A DNA stretch of 64,000 nucleotides. It comes from Actinacidiphila sp965342175. GTDB lineage: Bacteria > Actinomycetota > Actinomycetes > Streptomycetales > Streptomycetaceae. Position 1 is the first letter of the stretch, and each line of letters begins with the position of its first letter. Both the position numbers and the translations under genes were made by a program. The notes beneath the pieces were generated by a model. It had not been told where the DNA came from, ran no database searches, and worked only from the letters and a program-made list of their open reading frames with translations. The stretch covers positions 1 through 64,000 of the forward strand of contig NZ_CBDRBL010000028.1 of NCBI RefSeq assembly GCF_965342175.1. Reading direction: 5' to 3'. Below are positions 18,056 through 26,714 of the stretch, piece after piece.

Positions 18056-19086
18056 ACGGCAACCGAGAGGAGACGCAGTTGTCGACCTCAGCTTCCCCTC
18101 CGTCCCTGCTCGATCTCGAGCTGCGGCCCGGCTCACCCCCGATTCTGCGAACCGGGGCCGTCGCGGACCCGGCGGGCTGGGCCGACGGGCACCGCGACGC
18201 TCTGCGCGCGGTCGTCGCCGAGCACGGCTCGGTCCTGATCCGCGGCCTCGGCCTGACCGACGCGGACAAGGCGGCGGGTGTCGTACGGCGACTGGCCGGC
18301 CGACTGACCGCCGAGAAGGAGGCCTTCGCGTCCCGGCGGACCTACGCCGAGGGCCTGTACTCCTCCTCCACCTGGCCGCCCAACCAGCCGATGTGCATGC
18401 ACCACGAGCTGAGCTACCGCCTCGAGTTCCCGGGCCTGATGATGTTCGCCTGCCTGACCGCGCCGGACAAGGGCGGGGCCACCGCGGTGGCCGACGCGCC
18501 GACCGTGCTCGAGGCACTGCCGCCCGAACTGGTCCAGCGTTTCGAGCGGGAGGGCTGGCTGCTCACCCGCAGCTACAACGACGAGATCGGGGCGACCGTC
18601 GCCGAGGCCTTCGGCACGGACGACCGCTCCGCCGTCGAGGACTACTGCCGCGCCAACGCCATCGCCTTCGAGTGGCAGCCGGACGGGGCCCTGCGCACCC
18701 GCCAGCGGCGCAGCGCCGTCGTCCGCCACCCGGTCACGGGTCGGCGCTGCTGGTTCAACCAGATCGCGTTCCTCAACGAATGGACGATGGACCCCGAGGT
18801 GCACGAGTACCTCGTGGACATGTACGGATCCGACGGCCTGCCGTTCAACACCTGCTTCGGCAACGGCGACCCGATCGGCGCGGACGTCGTCCAGCTGCTC
18901 AACTCCGTCTACGAGGCCAACACCGCCCGCGAGCCGTGGCAGACGGGCGACCTGATGCTCGTCGACAACATCCGCACCGCGCACAGCCGCGAGTCCTACG
19001 AGGGCTCCCGTGAGGTGCTGGTCGGCATGGCCGACGCGGTGCGCCTTGCCGACTGCTCCCCGACCGTCGAGGTGACCACCGCATGA
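18052..19086 (+). CDS. SyrP-like Fe(II)/2-oxoglutarate-dependent dioxygenase
   Basis: A TauD/TfdA-superfamily enzyme of 344 residues, closest in pattern to SyrP-type hydroxylases, which beta-hydroxylate an amino acid while it is bound to an NRPS carrier. Iron ligands are visible as the H-x-E of CMHHEL (residues 117-119) and the distal His of NIRTAHSRES; the Arg of SREVLVGMADAV should bind 2-oxoglutarate. The ATG overlaps the NRPS stop (ATGA), but an in-frame TTG at 18,079 has a better GAGAGGAG site and may be the true start. Expected role: hydroxylation of the aminoacyl group on the A-T-TE protein; substrate inferred only. Confidence 0.88.
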   Translation: MNGNREETQLSTSASPPSLLDLELRPGSPPILRTGAVADPAGWADGHRDALRAVVAEHGSVLIRGLGLTDADKAAGVVRRLAGRLTAEKEAFASRRTYAEGLYSSSTWPPNQPMCMHHELSYRLEFPGLMMFACLTAPDKGGATAVADAPTVLEALPPELVQRFEREGWLLTRSYNDEIGATVAEAFGTDDRSAVEDYCRANAIAFEWQPDGALRTRQRRSAVVRHPVTGRRCWFNQIAFLNEWTMDPEVHEYLVDMYGSDGLPFNTCFGNGDPIGADVVQLLNSVYEANTAREPWQTGDLMLVDNIRTAHSRESYEGSREVLVGMADAVRLADCSPTVEVTTA

Positions 19087-20153
19087 CCAGCAACCGCTCC
19101 GCCGCCCAGGGCTCCGCGCCCTCCGGGCCGCTCACCGTACCGCCGTTCGCGGTGGTGCCCGGTGTCCAGGTCCAGCGCGCGCTGCACGGGCGCGAGAAGC
19201 AGATCACGGAGCTGGTGGAGTCCACCTACCGGCTGCACTCCGCCGGCGACTCGGTGAACCCGCCGTCGTACTTCCTGCGGTTCCCCGACCGCCCGTCGGC
19301 GCGGATCATCGCCCTGCCGGCCTCCATCGGCGGCGACGTGCGCGTGGACGGCCTGAAGTGGATCTCCAGCTTCCCGGAGAACGTGGCGGCCGGGATCCCG
19401 CGGGCCTCGGCGGTGCTGATCCTCAACGACCACGACACCGGTTACCCCATCGCCTGCCTGGAGAGCTCCATCATCAGCGCCACCAGGACGGCGGCGATGG
19501 CGGCCCTGGCCGCCGACCGGCTGAGCCGTCCCGACCGCCGGCCCCGGCGCGTGGGCTTCTTCGGGACGGGCCTGATCGCCCGCTACATCCACACCTACCT
19601 GGTGGGGAACGGGTGGCACTTCGACGAGGTCGGCGTGCACGACCTGTCGGCCGAGAGCGCCAAGGGCTTCTGCGGCTACCTCGAGCAGACGGACGCCCCG
19701 GGGCGGGTCACCCTGTACGAGGACCCCGAGCAGGTCATCCGCGCGAGCGACCTGGTGGTCTTCGCGACCGTCGCGGGCGAGCCCCACGTACGGGACATGA
19801 CCTGGTTCGGGCACAAGCCGCTCGTGCTGCACATGTCGCTGCGCGACCTCACGCCGGAGATCGTGCTCGGCTCGACCAACGTGGTCGACGACGTCGAGCA
19901 CTGCCTGAAGGCGGACACCTCGCCGCATTTGGCGGAGCAGCTCACGGGCAACCGGGACTTCCTGACCGGCACGTTGGACGACGTGATCGCCGGACGGGTG
20001 GCGCTCCGCGAGGACCGCCCCGTGGTGTTCTCGCCCTTCGGCCTCGGGGTCCTCGACCTCGCTGTCGGCAAGTACGTCTACGACGAGGTGGCGCGCTCCG
20101 GCGAGCTGCAGGTCGTCGACGACTTCTTCCACGAACTGCGCCGGTTCGGATGA
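19083..20153 (+). CDS. sbnB: SbnB-like 2,3-diaminopropionate biosynthesis dehydrogenase
   Basis: 356 residues of the ornithine cyclodeaminase/mu-crystallin superfamily, matching SbnB/VioK-type proteins rather than true cyclodeaminases. In the established staphyloferrin B pathway SbnB oxidatively cleaves N-(1-amino-1-carboxyethyl)-glutamate to L-Dap and 2-oxoglutarate with NAD+. The Rossmann glycine motif GFFGTGLIARYIH lies near residue 158, and the N-terminal substrate region contains the conserved RF...RIIALPA and LKWISSFPEN segments. It overlaps the dioxygenase stop by 4 bp (ATGA). The 2-oxoglutarate it releases is the co-substrate of the upstream dioxygenase. Confidence 0.92.
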   Translation: MTSNRSAAQGSAPSGPLTVPPFAVVPGVQVQRALHGREKQITELVESTYRLHSAGDSVNPPSYFLRFPDRPSARIIALPASIGGDVRVDGLKWISSFPENVAAGIPRASAVLILNDHDTGYPIACLESSIISATRTAAMAALAADRLSRPDRRPRRVGFFGTGLIARYIHTYLVGNGWHFDEVGVHDLSAESAKGFCGYLEQTDAPGRVTLYEDPEQVIRASDLVVFATVAGEPHVRDMTWFGHKPLVLHMSLRDLTPEIVLGSTNVVDDVEHCLKADTSPHLAEQLTGNRDFLTGTLDDVIAGRVALREDRPVVFSPFGLGVLDLAVGKYVYDEVARSGELQVVDDFFHELRRFG

Positions 20154-20252
20154 ACAGCCGCGACCCCGCCCCCACGACATCGGGCCCCCGGGTCAGGGCC
20201 AGGGCCCCCGACACCGGCGCGGGCGCCACGGCGACCGACCACAAGGAGCCGC

Positions 20253-20327
20253 ATGCGGGAGTACCTCCGGGAAAGACCAACGGTCCAGCCACGCAAGCTC
20301 ATCAGTGCAGGACACAGCGGCCGCTGA
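20253..20327 (+). CDS. Possible 24-residue peptide between sbnB and sbnA
   Basis: An ATG with AAGGAG five bases upstream opens a 24-codon frame (begins MREYLRERP, ends SAGHSGR, then TGA) in the 226-bp gap between the two Dap genes. It is Arg-rich and includes the rare codon AGA. In a different frame, the gap is also open from the sbnB stop (ATGA) to the sbnA start (77 codons). Either could be a translational-coupling device rather than a functional peptide. Confidence 0.3.
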   Translation: MREYLRERPTVQPRKLISAGHSGR

Positions 20328-20379
20328 CGCGCTGCTCCCCCGTCTGGACGGGACAGGCGCTGCAGATGAGGAGGCCATC

Positions 20380-21474
20380 GTGACAGTCATATCCGTTCCC
20401 CAGGCCTTCAACGAGGAACAGCTCTTCGTCGACCTCGAGTCGATCTTCGGGCAATCACTCTTCCTCAAGTGCGAGGGCTTCAACTTCGCCGGTTCGATCA
20501 AGCTCAAAGCCGCGACCGAGATGGTGGAGACTGCCGAGCGGGAGGGGATCCTGACTCCGGACTCGATCCTGGTCGAGTCCTCGTCCGGCAATCTGGGTGT
20601 GGCACTGAGCATGATCGCCGCCAGCAAGGGCTACCGGTTCCTGTGCGTCACCGACGCACGGTGCAACCTGTCGACCAGGCTCCTGATGAAGGCCCTGGGC
20701 AGCCAGGTGCACATCATCTCCGGGCCGGACGCCCACGGCGGCTACCTCGGCGCGCGGCTGGACTTCGTCCGCGCGCTGTGCGCCTCGGACGACCGGTACG
20801 TCTGGCTCAGCCAGTACACCAACCCGGGCAACTGGAGGGCGCACTACCGGACGACCGCTCCGGAGATCGCGCGCCAGTTCCCCGAGGTCGACGTCGTGTT
20901 CGTCGGGGCCGGCACCACCGGGACCCTGATGGGCTGCGCCCGCTGGTTCCGGGAGTGGTCCCGGCCGGTCAAGGTCGTCGCGGTGGACAGCGTCGGCTCC
21001 GTGACCTTCGGCGGGGCACCCGGCCGCCGGATGATCCCCGGGCTGGGCATGAGCGTCCATCCGCCGCTGCTCGACGAGTCCTTCGTGGACGAGGTCGTGC
21101 TGGTCGAGGAGGCGGACACCATCCGCGCCTGCCACCGGCTGGCCCGCCGCGGCTTCCTGTTCGGGGGCTCGACGGGCACCGTGGTCAGCGGGGCGACCAG
21201 CTGGCTCGAGAAGAACGGCGCGCCCGGCCTCACGTCGGTGGCGATCGCGCCGGACCTCGGCGAGCGCTACCTCGACACGATCTACCAGAGCAACTGGCTG
21301 CAGGACCTGTACGGCGAGGACGTCCTCGAACCGGACGAACGCGCCGACGCCTCCTGGGCCGACCCCGCGTGGGCGGCGGCGGCCGAGGCCGCCTGGGCCG
21401 CCTCGCCCTCGGCGACCGGCACCGCCGAACCGGCGACGACGCCGTCGGTCTCCCCCGACGGCCAACTGCACTGA
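20380..21474 (+). CDS. sbnA: SbnA-like 2,3-diaminopropionate synthase subunit (PLP)
   Basis: 364 residues of the cysteine synthase (fold-type II PLP) family, matching SbnA/VioB-type enzymes. In the established route SbnA condenses O-phospho-L-serine with L-glutamate to N-(1-amino-1-carboxyethyl)-glutamate, which SbnB converts to Dap. The probable Schiff-base lysine is K41 in GSIKLKAA; SSSGNLGVALS (substrate loop) and GAGTTGTLMG (phosphate cup) are clear. GTG chosen because GAGGAGG sits five bases upstream; an ATG at 20,305 would add 25 unlike residues. The C-terminal ~45 residues are a low-complexity Ala/Thr/Pro tail. Last gene of the operon, followed by a strong hairpin. Confidence 0.92.
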   Translation: MTVISVPQAFNEEQLFVDLESIFGQSLFLKCEGFNFAGSIKLKAATEMVETAEREGILTPDSILVESSSGNLGVALSMIAASKGYRFLCVTDARCNLSTRLLMKALGSQVHIISGPDAHGGYLGARLDFVRALCASDDRYVWLSQYTNPGNWRAHYRTTAPEIARQFPEVDVVFVGAGTTGTLMGCARWFREWSRPVKVVAVDSVGSVTFGGAPGRRMIPGLGMSVHPPLLDESFVDEVVLVEEADTIRACHRLARRGFLFGGSTGTVVSGATSWLEKNGAPGLTSVAIAPDLGERYLDTIYQSNWLQDLYGEDVLEPDERADASWADPAWAAAAEAAWAASPSATGTAEPATTPSVSPDGQLH

Positions 21475-21508
21475 CGGCCGGGCGGCACCGCCGCCCCCGT
21501 CGGCCCCA

Positions 21509-21543
21509 TGCTGCTGCGGCGGTCCCCGACCGCCGCAGCAGCA
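21509..21543 (+). terminator. Terminator of the Dap NRPS operon
   Basis: A perfect 15-bp GC-rich stem (TGCTGCTGCGGCGGT and its complement) with a CCCCG loop, 35 bp after the sbnA stop. There is no U-tract, as is common in Streptomyces. Confidence 0.8.
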
Positions 21544-21718
21544 CGTCCGCGTCCACCTCCGCCGCCGCCTGCGCGCGGGGCATCGTGGAATCTCGGCCGC
21601 CGGTCTGCTCGCCGGTGCCAAGGACCCCCTGAACGCCGTACGGCCGCCCCGGGACAGGGGCGGCCGGAGTGACGATGCCGCCTGCCCGGGACCGGAGGAT
21701 CCGGTGGGCGGCGCGGAC

Positions 21719-22105
21719 TCAGGAGCCGGAGGGGTGCTCCGCGAACACCGCGACGGCCACCTGGTACATCTCGAAGGCGCGGGCGACTCCCGCGTAGACG
21801 GCCAGATGGATGAACAGGTCGACGACCTCTTCCTTGGTCACCCCGTTGTTGAGCGCGATGCGCAACTGGCCGCGCAGCGGCTCCTCCGCGCCCAGCGTCG
21901 CGGCGATCGCGACCGACACCAGCGACCGGTCATGCGTGGACAGCGCGGTGCGCGTCCAGGAGTCGGCGAAGGCGTGCACCGTCGCCACCTTGCGGAAGTC
22001 GGCCCCCGCCGCGGGCTCACCCGGTGCCAGCGGCAACTCGAGCCGCTGCCCCAGAAGTTCCCCGGCGGTCGCGAGCGCGGTCTCGTACTCCTCGTCGGCA
22101 CTCAT
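21719..22105 (-). CDS. Carboxymuconolactone decarboxylase (CMD) family protein
   Basis: 128 residues; ATG with GAGGAGAGG upstream. The fold signature of the PcaC/CMD family is readable (RSLVSVAIAATLGA, LNNGVTKEEVVDLFIHLAVYAGVARA). There is no CxxC, so it is not an AhpD-type peroxidase; it belongs with the 4-carboxymuconolactone decarboxylase-like branch, whose members decarboxylate or lactonise small acids. It is read in the same direction as the aldehyde dehydrogenase and two SDR genes and may be the last gene of that catabolic set, although 600 bp separate it from its neighbour. Confidence 0.88.
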   Translation of the reverse strand: MSADEEYETALATAGELLGQRLELPLAPGEPAAGADFRKVATVHAFADSWTRTALSTHDRSLVSVAIAATLGAEEPLRGQLRIALNNGVTKEEVVDLFIHLAVYAGVARAFEMYQVAVAVFAEHPSGS

Positions 22106-22730
22106 CCTGTACCTCTCCTCGATCGGGTTCTCCGGTGAGCCGTTCGGAAGCGGGTGCCCCGGCGTCCGGTACCGCCCGCACTCGCGATCGTTACCGCACC
22201 GAAGCCGCGCGCAACCGTCGCTCCGGACCTCGGTGACTCCCGGCCCTCCGGGTGCCGCAAGCGCCGTACCCGCAGTGCAGACACGCAGCGACGGCTCGGC
22301 TCTTGGCGCGCCACATCCCTCCCCCCTCCCCTCGCACGGATGTCCGACGGAGCGCATCCGCCACACGCCGCCTGCACCGAGGGCCTCACCCGATCGAAGG
22401 AGCCTCGGAGAACGGCTGAGGTCCGTCGGGGAACGGGTCGGTGGTCGACGGCCCCGCCCGGCATGCGTGGCGTACGTCCGTCCCACCCGCCGTGCCGCGC
22501 GCGGGCTTGTCGCCGGCGCGGTGCCCGGAGTGCGGGTCGTCGGTGCGCGGGTCGTCGGTGCGCGGGAGCGCCGGCAGGGACACGGTGCCGGGAAGGCGAA
22601 CGCGGCGCAGCCGTGGACGGCCGGGGGGTACGGACTGCATGGGGTGGAATCCTCAGTCAGGACCGCCCGGTGGACAGGGCGGTACGGTGGCGGGGCAAGA
22701 GGGTCTCAGCAGCGGTCATGCGACCAGGCG
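22106..22730. other. No convincing gene
   Basis: About 620 bases upstream of the CMD gene. Several open frames exist on both strands, but all are Arg/Pro/Gly-rich and without recognisable motifs, as expected from high GC alone. A direct repeat of GTGCGGGTCGTCGGTGCGC occurs near 22,530-22,560. Confidence 0.4.
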
Positions 22731-22961
22731 TCAGCTGTACGGGTGAGGCCGGCGAAACCTGGGGCGGACGGGGTGGTGACGGTACGGCCGGCCGGCCGGG
22801 CGGGGCCGCGGCCGGGACCGCCGGGCGGGGCCGCCGCCGGGACCGCCGGCCGGCGGCTCGGTTCCGCGTGCCGGGAGCGGCTCGTCCCCTGACATGCCCA
22901 GGGCGTGGAACCGCAGCTCACCGAGGACCCTGCGGCAGAGGAACCTCCCTCGGTCGGACAT
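22731..22961 (-). CDS. Small basic hypothetical protein
   Basis: 76 codons beginning MSDRGRFLCRR behind a very good GAAGGAGA ribosome site, so initiation here is credible. The first ~25 residues look protein-like (amphipathic helix LCRRVLGELRFHAL); the rest is Pro/Arg/Gly-rich and could be read-through into non-coding DNA after decay. It lies between the aldehyde dehydrogenase and CMD genes in the same orientation. Function unknown. Confidence 0.4.
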   Translation of the reverse strand: MSDRGRFLCRRVLGELRFHALGMSGDEPLPARGTEPPAGGPGGGPARRSRPRPRPAGRPYRHHPVRPRFRRPHPYS

Positions 22962-23093
22962 GGTCGTCTCCTTCGGGGGAGAGTGGCCTCCCGCGCACGG
23001 TGCGGCACGCGCGGGACGCCTTGGAGGGGTGGGGAGGGGCACACCCGAGCCCCTCCCGACAGACGCCGCCGCTCGACATGGACGGCGCCGGTG

Positions 23094-24545
23094 TCACCGG
23101 TTGCGGGTGATGGTCTTGTGCTCGACGTAGCCGGTCAGGCCGACCTTGCCGTACTCACGGCCCAGACCGCTGGCCTTGAAGCCGCCGAAGGGACCGTCGA
23201 AGCTCATGGACGAGCCGTTGATGGTGACGGTGCCGGTGCGCAGGCGGCGGGCAACGGCCAGGGCGTGGTCCGGGTCGGCGCTCCAGACACCGCCGGACAG
23301 GCCGTACTCCGAGTCGTTGGCGATACGGACGGCGTCGTCCTCGTCCTCGTAGGCGATGACGACCAGGACCGGGCCGAAGATCTCCTCCTGCGCGATGCGC
23401 ATGGAGTTGTCGACCTCGGCGAAGACGGTGGGGGTGACGTAGTTGCCCTTCTCCAGGCCCTCGGGGATCTGCGGGCCGCCGGTGACCAGGCGGGCGCCTT
23501 CCTCGATGCCGATGTTGATGTAGTCGATGACGCGCTGCTGCTGGTCGCGGCGGATCATCGGGCCGATGAAGGTGTCCGCGGCGGCCGGGTCGCCGACCTT
23601 GAGGGACTCGACCATCGTCTTGACGGCCTCGACGACCTCCTCGTACCGGCTGCGCGGGGCGAGGATGCGGGTCTGCAGGATGCAGGCCTCGCCGTTGTTG
23701 CCGAGCGAGCCGAAGCGCAGGCCGCCCATCGCGGCCTCCAGGTCGGCGTCCTCGAGGATGACGGCGGCGGACTTGCCGCCCAGCTCCAGGCCGACCCGCT
23801 TGAGGTGGTCACCGGCGATGGAACCGATGCGGCGGCCGGCGCCGGTGGAGCCGGTGAAGGAGATCTTGTCGATGCCGGGGTGGGAGACGAGGTACTCGCT
23901 GGTCTCACGGTCGGCGGGCAGGACGGACAGGACGCCCTCGGGCAGACCGGCCTCATGCCACAGGTCGGCGAGCAGCGCCATGCTGAGGGAGTTCTCCGGG
24001 GAGACCTTCAGCACCACGGTGTTGCCGGCCAGCAGGGCCGGGACCAACTTCGCGGTGGCGGCGGAGAACGGGGAGTTCCACGGGATGACGGCGGCGACGA
24101 CGCCGATCGCCTCGCGGCGCACGATGGTGTCGAAGGCGACGGAGTCGTCGGAGGGCTCGACGATCTCCTCCCAGCCGAACTCCTCGGCCGCCTTCAGGTA
24201 CGCCTTGACCTGGCGGCTCAGGAAGGGCTGGCCGACCTTGGTGAACCAGTGGGCCGAGCCGTTCTCGACGGAGATGGCGAGAGCGACCTCGTCGGCGCGG
24301 GCGGCGCGCAGCTCGTCGTAACGGCGGACGATCGCCTGGCGCTCCTCGGGGGTGGTGTGCGGCCAGGGGCCGTGGTCGAAGGCCTTGCGGGCGGCGGCGA
24401 CGGCCGCGTCGACGTCGGCGGGCGCGGCCTGGGCGGCGCTGCCCAGCACGGACTGGTCGTGCGGGGAGCGGATGTCGAGCAGCATGTCGGGGTTGCTGGG
24501 GGCGAGCCAGGCTCCGCCGATGTAGAGCTTGTCGCGAACAGACAT
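23094..24545 (-). CDS. NAD(P)+-dependent aldehyde dehydrogenase
   Basis: 483 residues, full length for the ALDH superfamily. Readable landmarks: VIPWNSPF (Asn of the oxyanion hole), FTGSTGAGRRIG (cofactor loop), the general base Glu in LELGGKS, the nucleophile Cys in NNGEACILQTR, and EEIFGPVLVVIAY. It oxidises an aldehyde to the acid with NAD(P)+ in the cytosol; the substrate cannot be read, but the neighbouring SDRs suggest sequential alcohol-aldehyde-acid oxidation of one compound. AAGGAA precedes the ATG. A truncated relative of this gene lies beside the TetR gene at 4.2 kb. Confidence 0.95.
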   Translation of the reverse strand: MSVRDKLYIGGAWLAPSNPDMLLDIRSPHDQSVLGSAAQAAPADVDAAVAAARKAFDHGPWPHTTPEERQAIVRRYDELRAARADEVALAISVENGSAHWFTKVGQPFLSRQVKAYLKAAEEFGWEEIVEPSDDSVAFDTIVRREAIGVVAAVIPWNSPFSAATAKLVPALLAGNTVVLKVSPENSLSMALLADLWHEAGLPEGVLSVLPADRETSEYLVSHPGIDKISFTGSTGAGRRIGSIAGDHLKRVGLELGGKSAAVILEDADLEAAMGGLRFGSLGNNGEACILQTRILAPRSRYEEVVEAVKTMVESLKVGDPAAADTFIGPMIRRDQQQRVIDYINIGIEEGARLVTGGPQIPEGLEKGNYVTPTVFAEVDNSMRIAQEEIFGPVLVVIAYEDEDDAVRIANDSEYGLSGGVWSADPDHALAVARRLRTGTVTINGSSMSFDGPFGGFKASGLGREYGKVGLTGYVEHKTITRNR

Positions 24546-24809
24546 GTCTTTGCGGTTCCTTCGTGTGAAACGTGGGGGGTGAGGATGTGGAGGGGTGATA
24601 TCGGGGGGCGCGCACTCCGTGAGATGCGCGCGCCGGGCGAAGTCTCACCGGCTGGAGGGGGGGTCTGCCGGTGCGACCGGGTGTCTGCGCCGCCGTCCGG
24701 GTCCGTGGTCGCAGGCGCTGAGGCGCACGCCCGGACGCACGCAGAAGTCCGTGAAGGGGGCGGGCCGTCCGCCGTGCGGCGTGCCCGGCTCACCCGTGCG
24801 GGGCGGGGC

Positions 24810-25691
24810 TCAGTTCCCGGCGGGGCGGACCATCCGCGCGACCTCGGTGTCGGCGAAGTCGCCGAGTCCGTCCAGGTCGGTGGAGGCGCTGACCTCGCGC
24901 CAGGCCGCGTCCTCCGCGGCCCGCGCCTCGGTGATCTGCGGGGCGATCCAGGCGGCGTCGGAGCCGAGCAGGAGCCGCACCGGCGGCTCGGGTTCCTCGG
25001 TGAGCCGCAGGATGACGGCGGCCATCTTTGCCGGGTCGCCGCGCTGCACGTCGGGGTTGTTGCTGTAGGTACGGGCGAACCTGCCGACCGTCTCCTCGTA
25101 CTCCGCGTGGATGTCCGGCACCGGCATCGGCGCGGCCGCCCAGGGGGTCCGAATGCCTCCGGGCTCGACCAGGGTGGCGCGGATACCGATGGGGGCGACC
25201 TCACGGGCGAGGATCTCGGTGAAGCCGCCCAGCGCCCACTTGGCCGACTGGTAGGCGCCGAGCCCGGGCTGGTTGCGGCGGCCGCCGATGGTGGAGACGT
25301 TCACGATGCTGCCGGAACGGCGGGGCCGCATCACCGGGAGCACCGCCCTCACGGTGTTCACCGCGCCGAAGAAGTTGACCTCGACGTTGCGGCGGAACTC
25401 GTCCTCGGACATGTCCTCGATCGAGCCGACGCCGCGGGTGCCGGCGCTGTTCACCAGCACGTCGATCGTGCCGAACTCCGCCACCGCGTGGGCGACCGCG
25501 CCGCGTACGGCTGCCAGGTCGGTCACGTCCATGGCCCGCACCAGCAGTCGGTCGCGGTGCTCGACGGGAACGGTGACGGCGTCCGGCGCGAGGTCTGTCG
25601 CCACCACGTTGTGGCCCGCGGCCAGAGCCGCTTCCACGACCCGACCGCCGAGGCCGCCGGCCGCGCCGGATATCAGAAAGGTCTTGGTCAT
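24810..25691 (-). CDS. Short-chain dehydrogenase/reductase (SDR)
   Basis: 293 residues. N-terminal Rossmann motif SGAAGGLGGRV (TGxxxGxG type), the NSAG motif, the catalytic Ser in IVNVSTIGG and YQSAK with the catalytic Tyr/Lys. The C-terminal part is longer than the classical ~250 residues and resembles the oxidoreductase group in which the PGGIRT segment is followed by a lid. It oxidises or reduces an alcohol/ketone using NAD(P). About 36% alike by eye to the upstream SDR gene, so the two probably arose by duplication. Confidence 0.92.
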   Translation of the reverse strand: MTKTFLISGAAGGLGGRVVEAALAAGHNVVATDLAPDAVTVPVEHRDRLLVRAMDVTDLAAVRGAVAHAVAEFGTIDVLVNSAGTRGVGSIEDMSEDEFRRNVEVNFFGAVNTVRAVLPVMRPRRSGSIVNVSTIGGRRNQPGLGAYQSAKWALGGFTEILAREVAPIGIRATLVEPGGIRTPWAAAPMPVPDIHAEYEETVGRFARTYSNNPDVQRGDPAKMAAVILRLTEEPEPPVRLLLGSDAAWIAPQITEARAAEDAAWREVSASTDLDGLGDFADTEVARMVRPAGN

Positions 25692-25799
25692 TGCTTCCTG
25701 CCCTCAGTACTCAGGGGCCCCGGTCGCCCGCGAGCCGCGGGCCGCGGGTCCGGCGCCGGTCGGTCCGGCGAGCGTTCCGACCGGTGCCGTGCTCGTGTG

Positions 25800-26639
25800 T
25801 CAGGCCTTCGGGAAGTCCGTGGAACGGCTGACCTCGGCCCACTCGTTGGCCTCGGCGAGGCGGCCTTCCTCGGAGGCGATCGCGATGCCCAGGGCGTCGC
25901 TGCCGAGCAGCAGACGGCGCGGCGGCTTCGGGGCCTCGACCGCTTCGATGATCGCCTGGGCCATGCGGGCCGGGTCGCCGGGCTCGTTGCCCGCGTACTC
26001 GGCGAAGTTGCCCAGCCAGGCACCGACCGTCTGCTCGTAGTCGGGGGTGATGGGACCGGACGGCTCGGCGGCGCCTGCCGCCCATCCGGTGCGAATGCCG
26101 CCCGGCTCGACGATGGTGACCTTCACGCCGAAGGGAGCCACTTCGCTGGCCAGCACCTCGGAGAAGCCCTCCACCGCGAACTTCGCGGTCTGGTAGGCGC
26201 TGAGGCCCGGCGTCCCGCCGACGCGGCCGCCGATGGAGGAGATCTGCACGATGTGGCCGGAGCGCTGGCCGCGCATCACCGGAAGCACGGCGCGGGTCAC
26301 GTTGATCACGCCCCACATGTTGGCGTCGATCTGGGCGCGGAACTCGTCCTCGAGGAAGTCCTCGATGGAACCGCTGGTGGCGTAGCCGGCGTTGTTGACC
26401 ACGACGTCGATCGAGCCGAAGCGCTCGACCGCGGCGGCCACCACGTCCTTGGCCTGGGCCGGGGAGGTGACGTCCAGGGCGACGGCCGACAGGCGCTCGG
26501 GGTACTCGGCCTGGAGGTCGGCCAGGGAGCCGGGCTTGCGGGAGGTCACCACGACCCGGTCGCCGGCATCGAGGGCCGCGAGAACCAGAGCCCTGCCCAG
26601 CCCCTGCGAGCCACCGGTGATCAGCCAATTCCGTGACAT
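25800..26639 (-). CDS. Short-chain dehydrogenase/reductase (SDR)
   Basis: 279 residues from the ATG behind a GAGGAA site. Classical SDR marks are TGGSQGLGRAL (cofactor), NNAGYA, the catalytic Ser in IVQISSIGG and YQTAK. After PGGIRTGW a lid region and LLLGSDALGI follow, as in its neighbour. First gene of the leftward SDR-SDR-ALDH set; the palindrome 75 bp upstream is the probable control site for the whole set. Confidence 0.92.
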   Translation of the reverse strand: MSRNWLITGGSQGLGRALVLAALDAGDRVVVTSRKPGSLADLQAEYPERLSAVALDVTSPAQAKDVVAAAVERFGSIDVVVNNAGYATSGSIEDFLEDEFRAQIDANMWGVINVTRAVLPVMRGQRSGHIVQISSIGGRVGGTPGLSAYQTAKFAVEGFSEVLASEVAPFGVKVTIVEPGGIRTGWAAGAAEPSGPITPDYEQTVGAWLGNFAEYAGNEPGDPARMAQAIIEAVEAPKPPRRLLLGSDALGIAIASEEGRLAEANEWAEVSRSTDFPKA

Positions 26640-26714
26640 TGAGTGTTCCTCGTTTCGTCGTTTCGCGCGCCGCCCGATTGGGGCGGCAACTTCACTGTAG
26701 ACAAAGTCCCTGGA

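Noticed and set aside
14753..18517. A 1254-codon open frame on the minus strand
   Set aside because: It lies fully antisense to the NRPS and dioxygenase genes, has His/Gly/Arg/Pro-rich composition and no motifs; a by-product of high GC3.
22905..26636. A 1243-codon open frame on the plus strand
   Set aside because: Antisense to the ALDH and both SDR genes, with Asp/Gly/Val-rich shadow composition and no domain.
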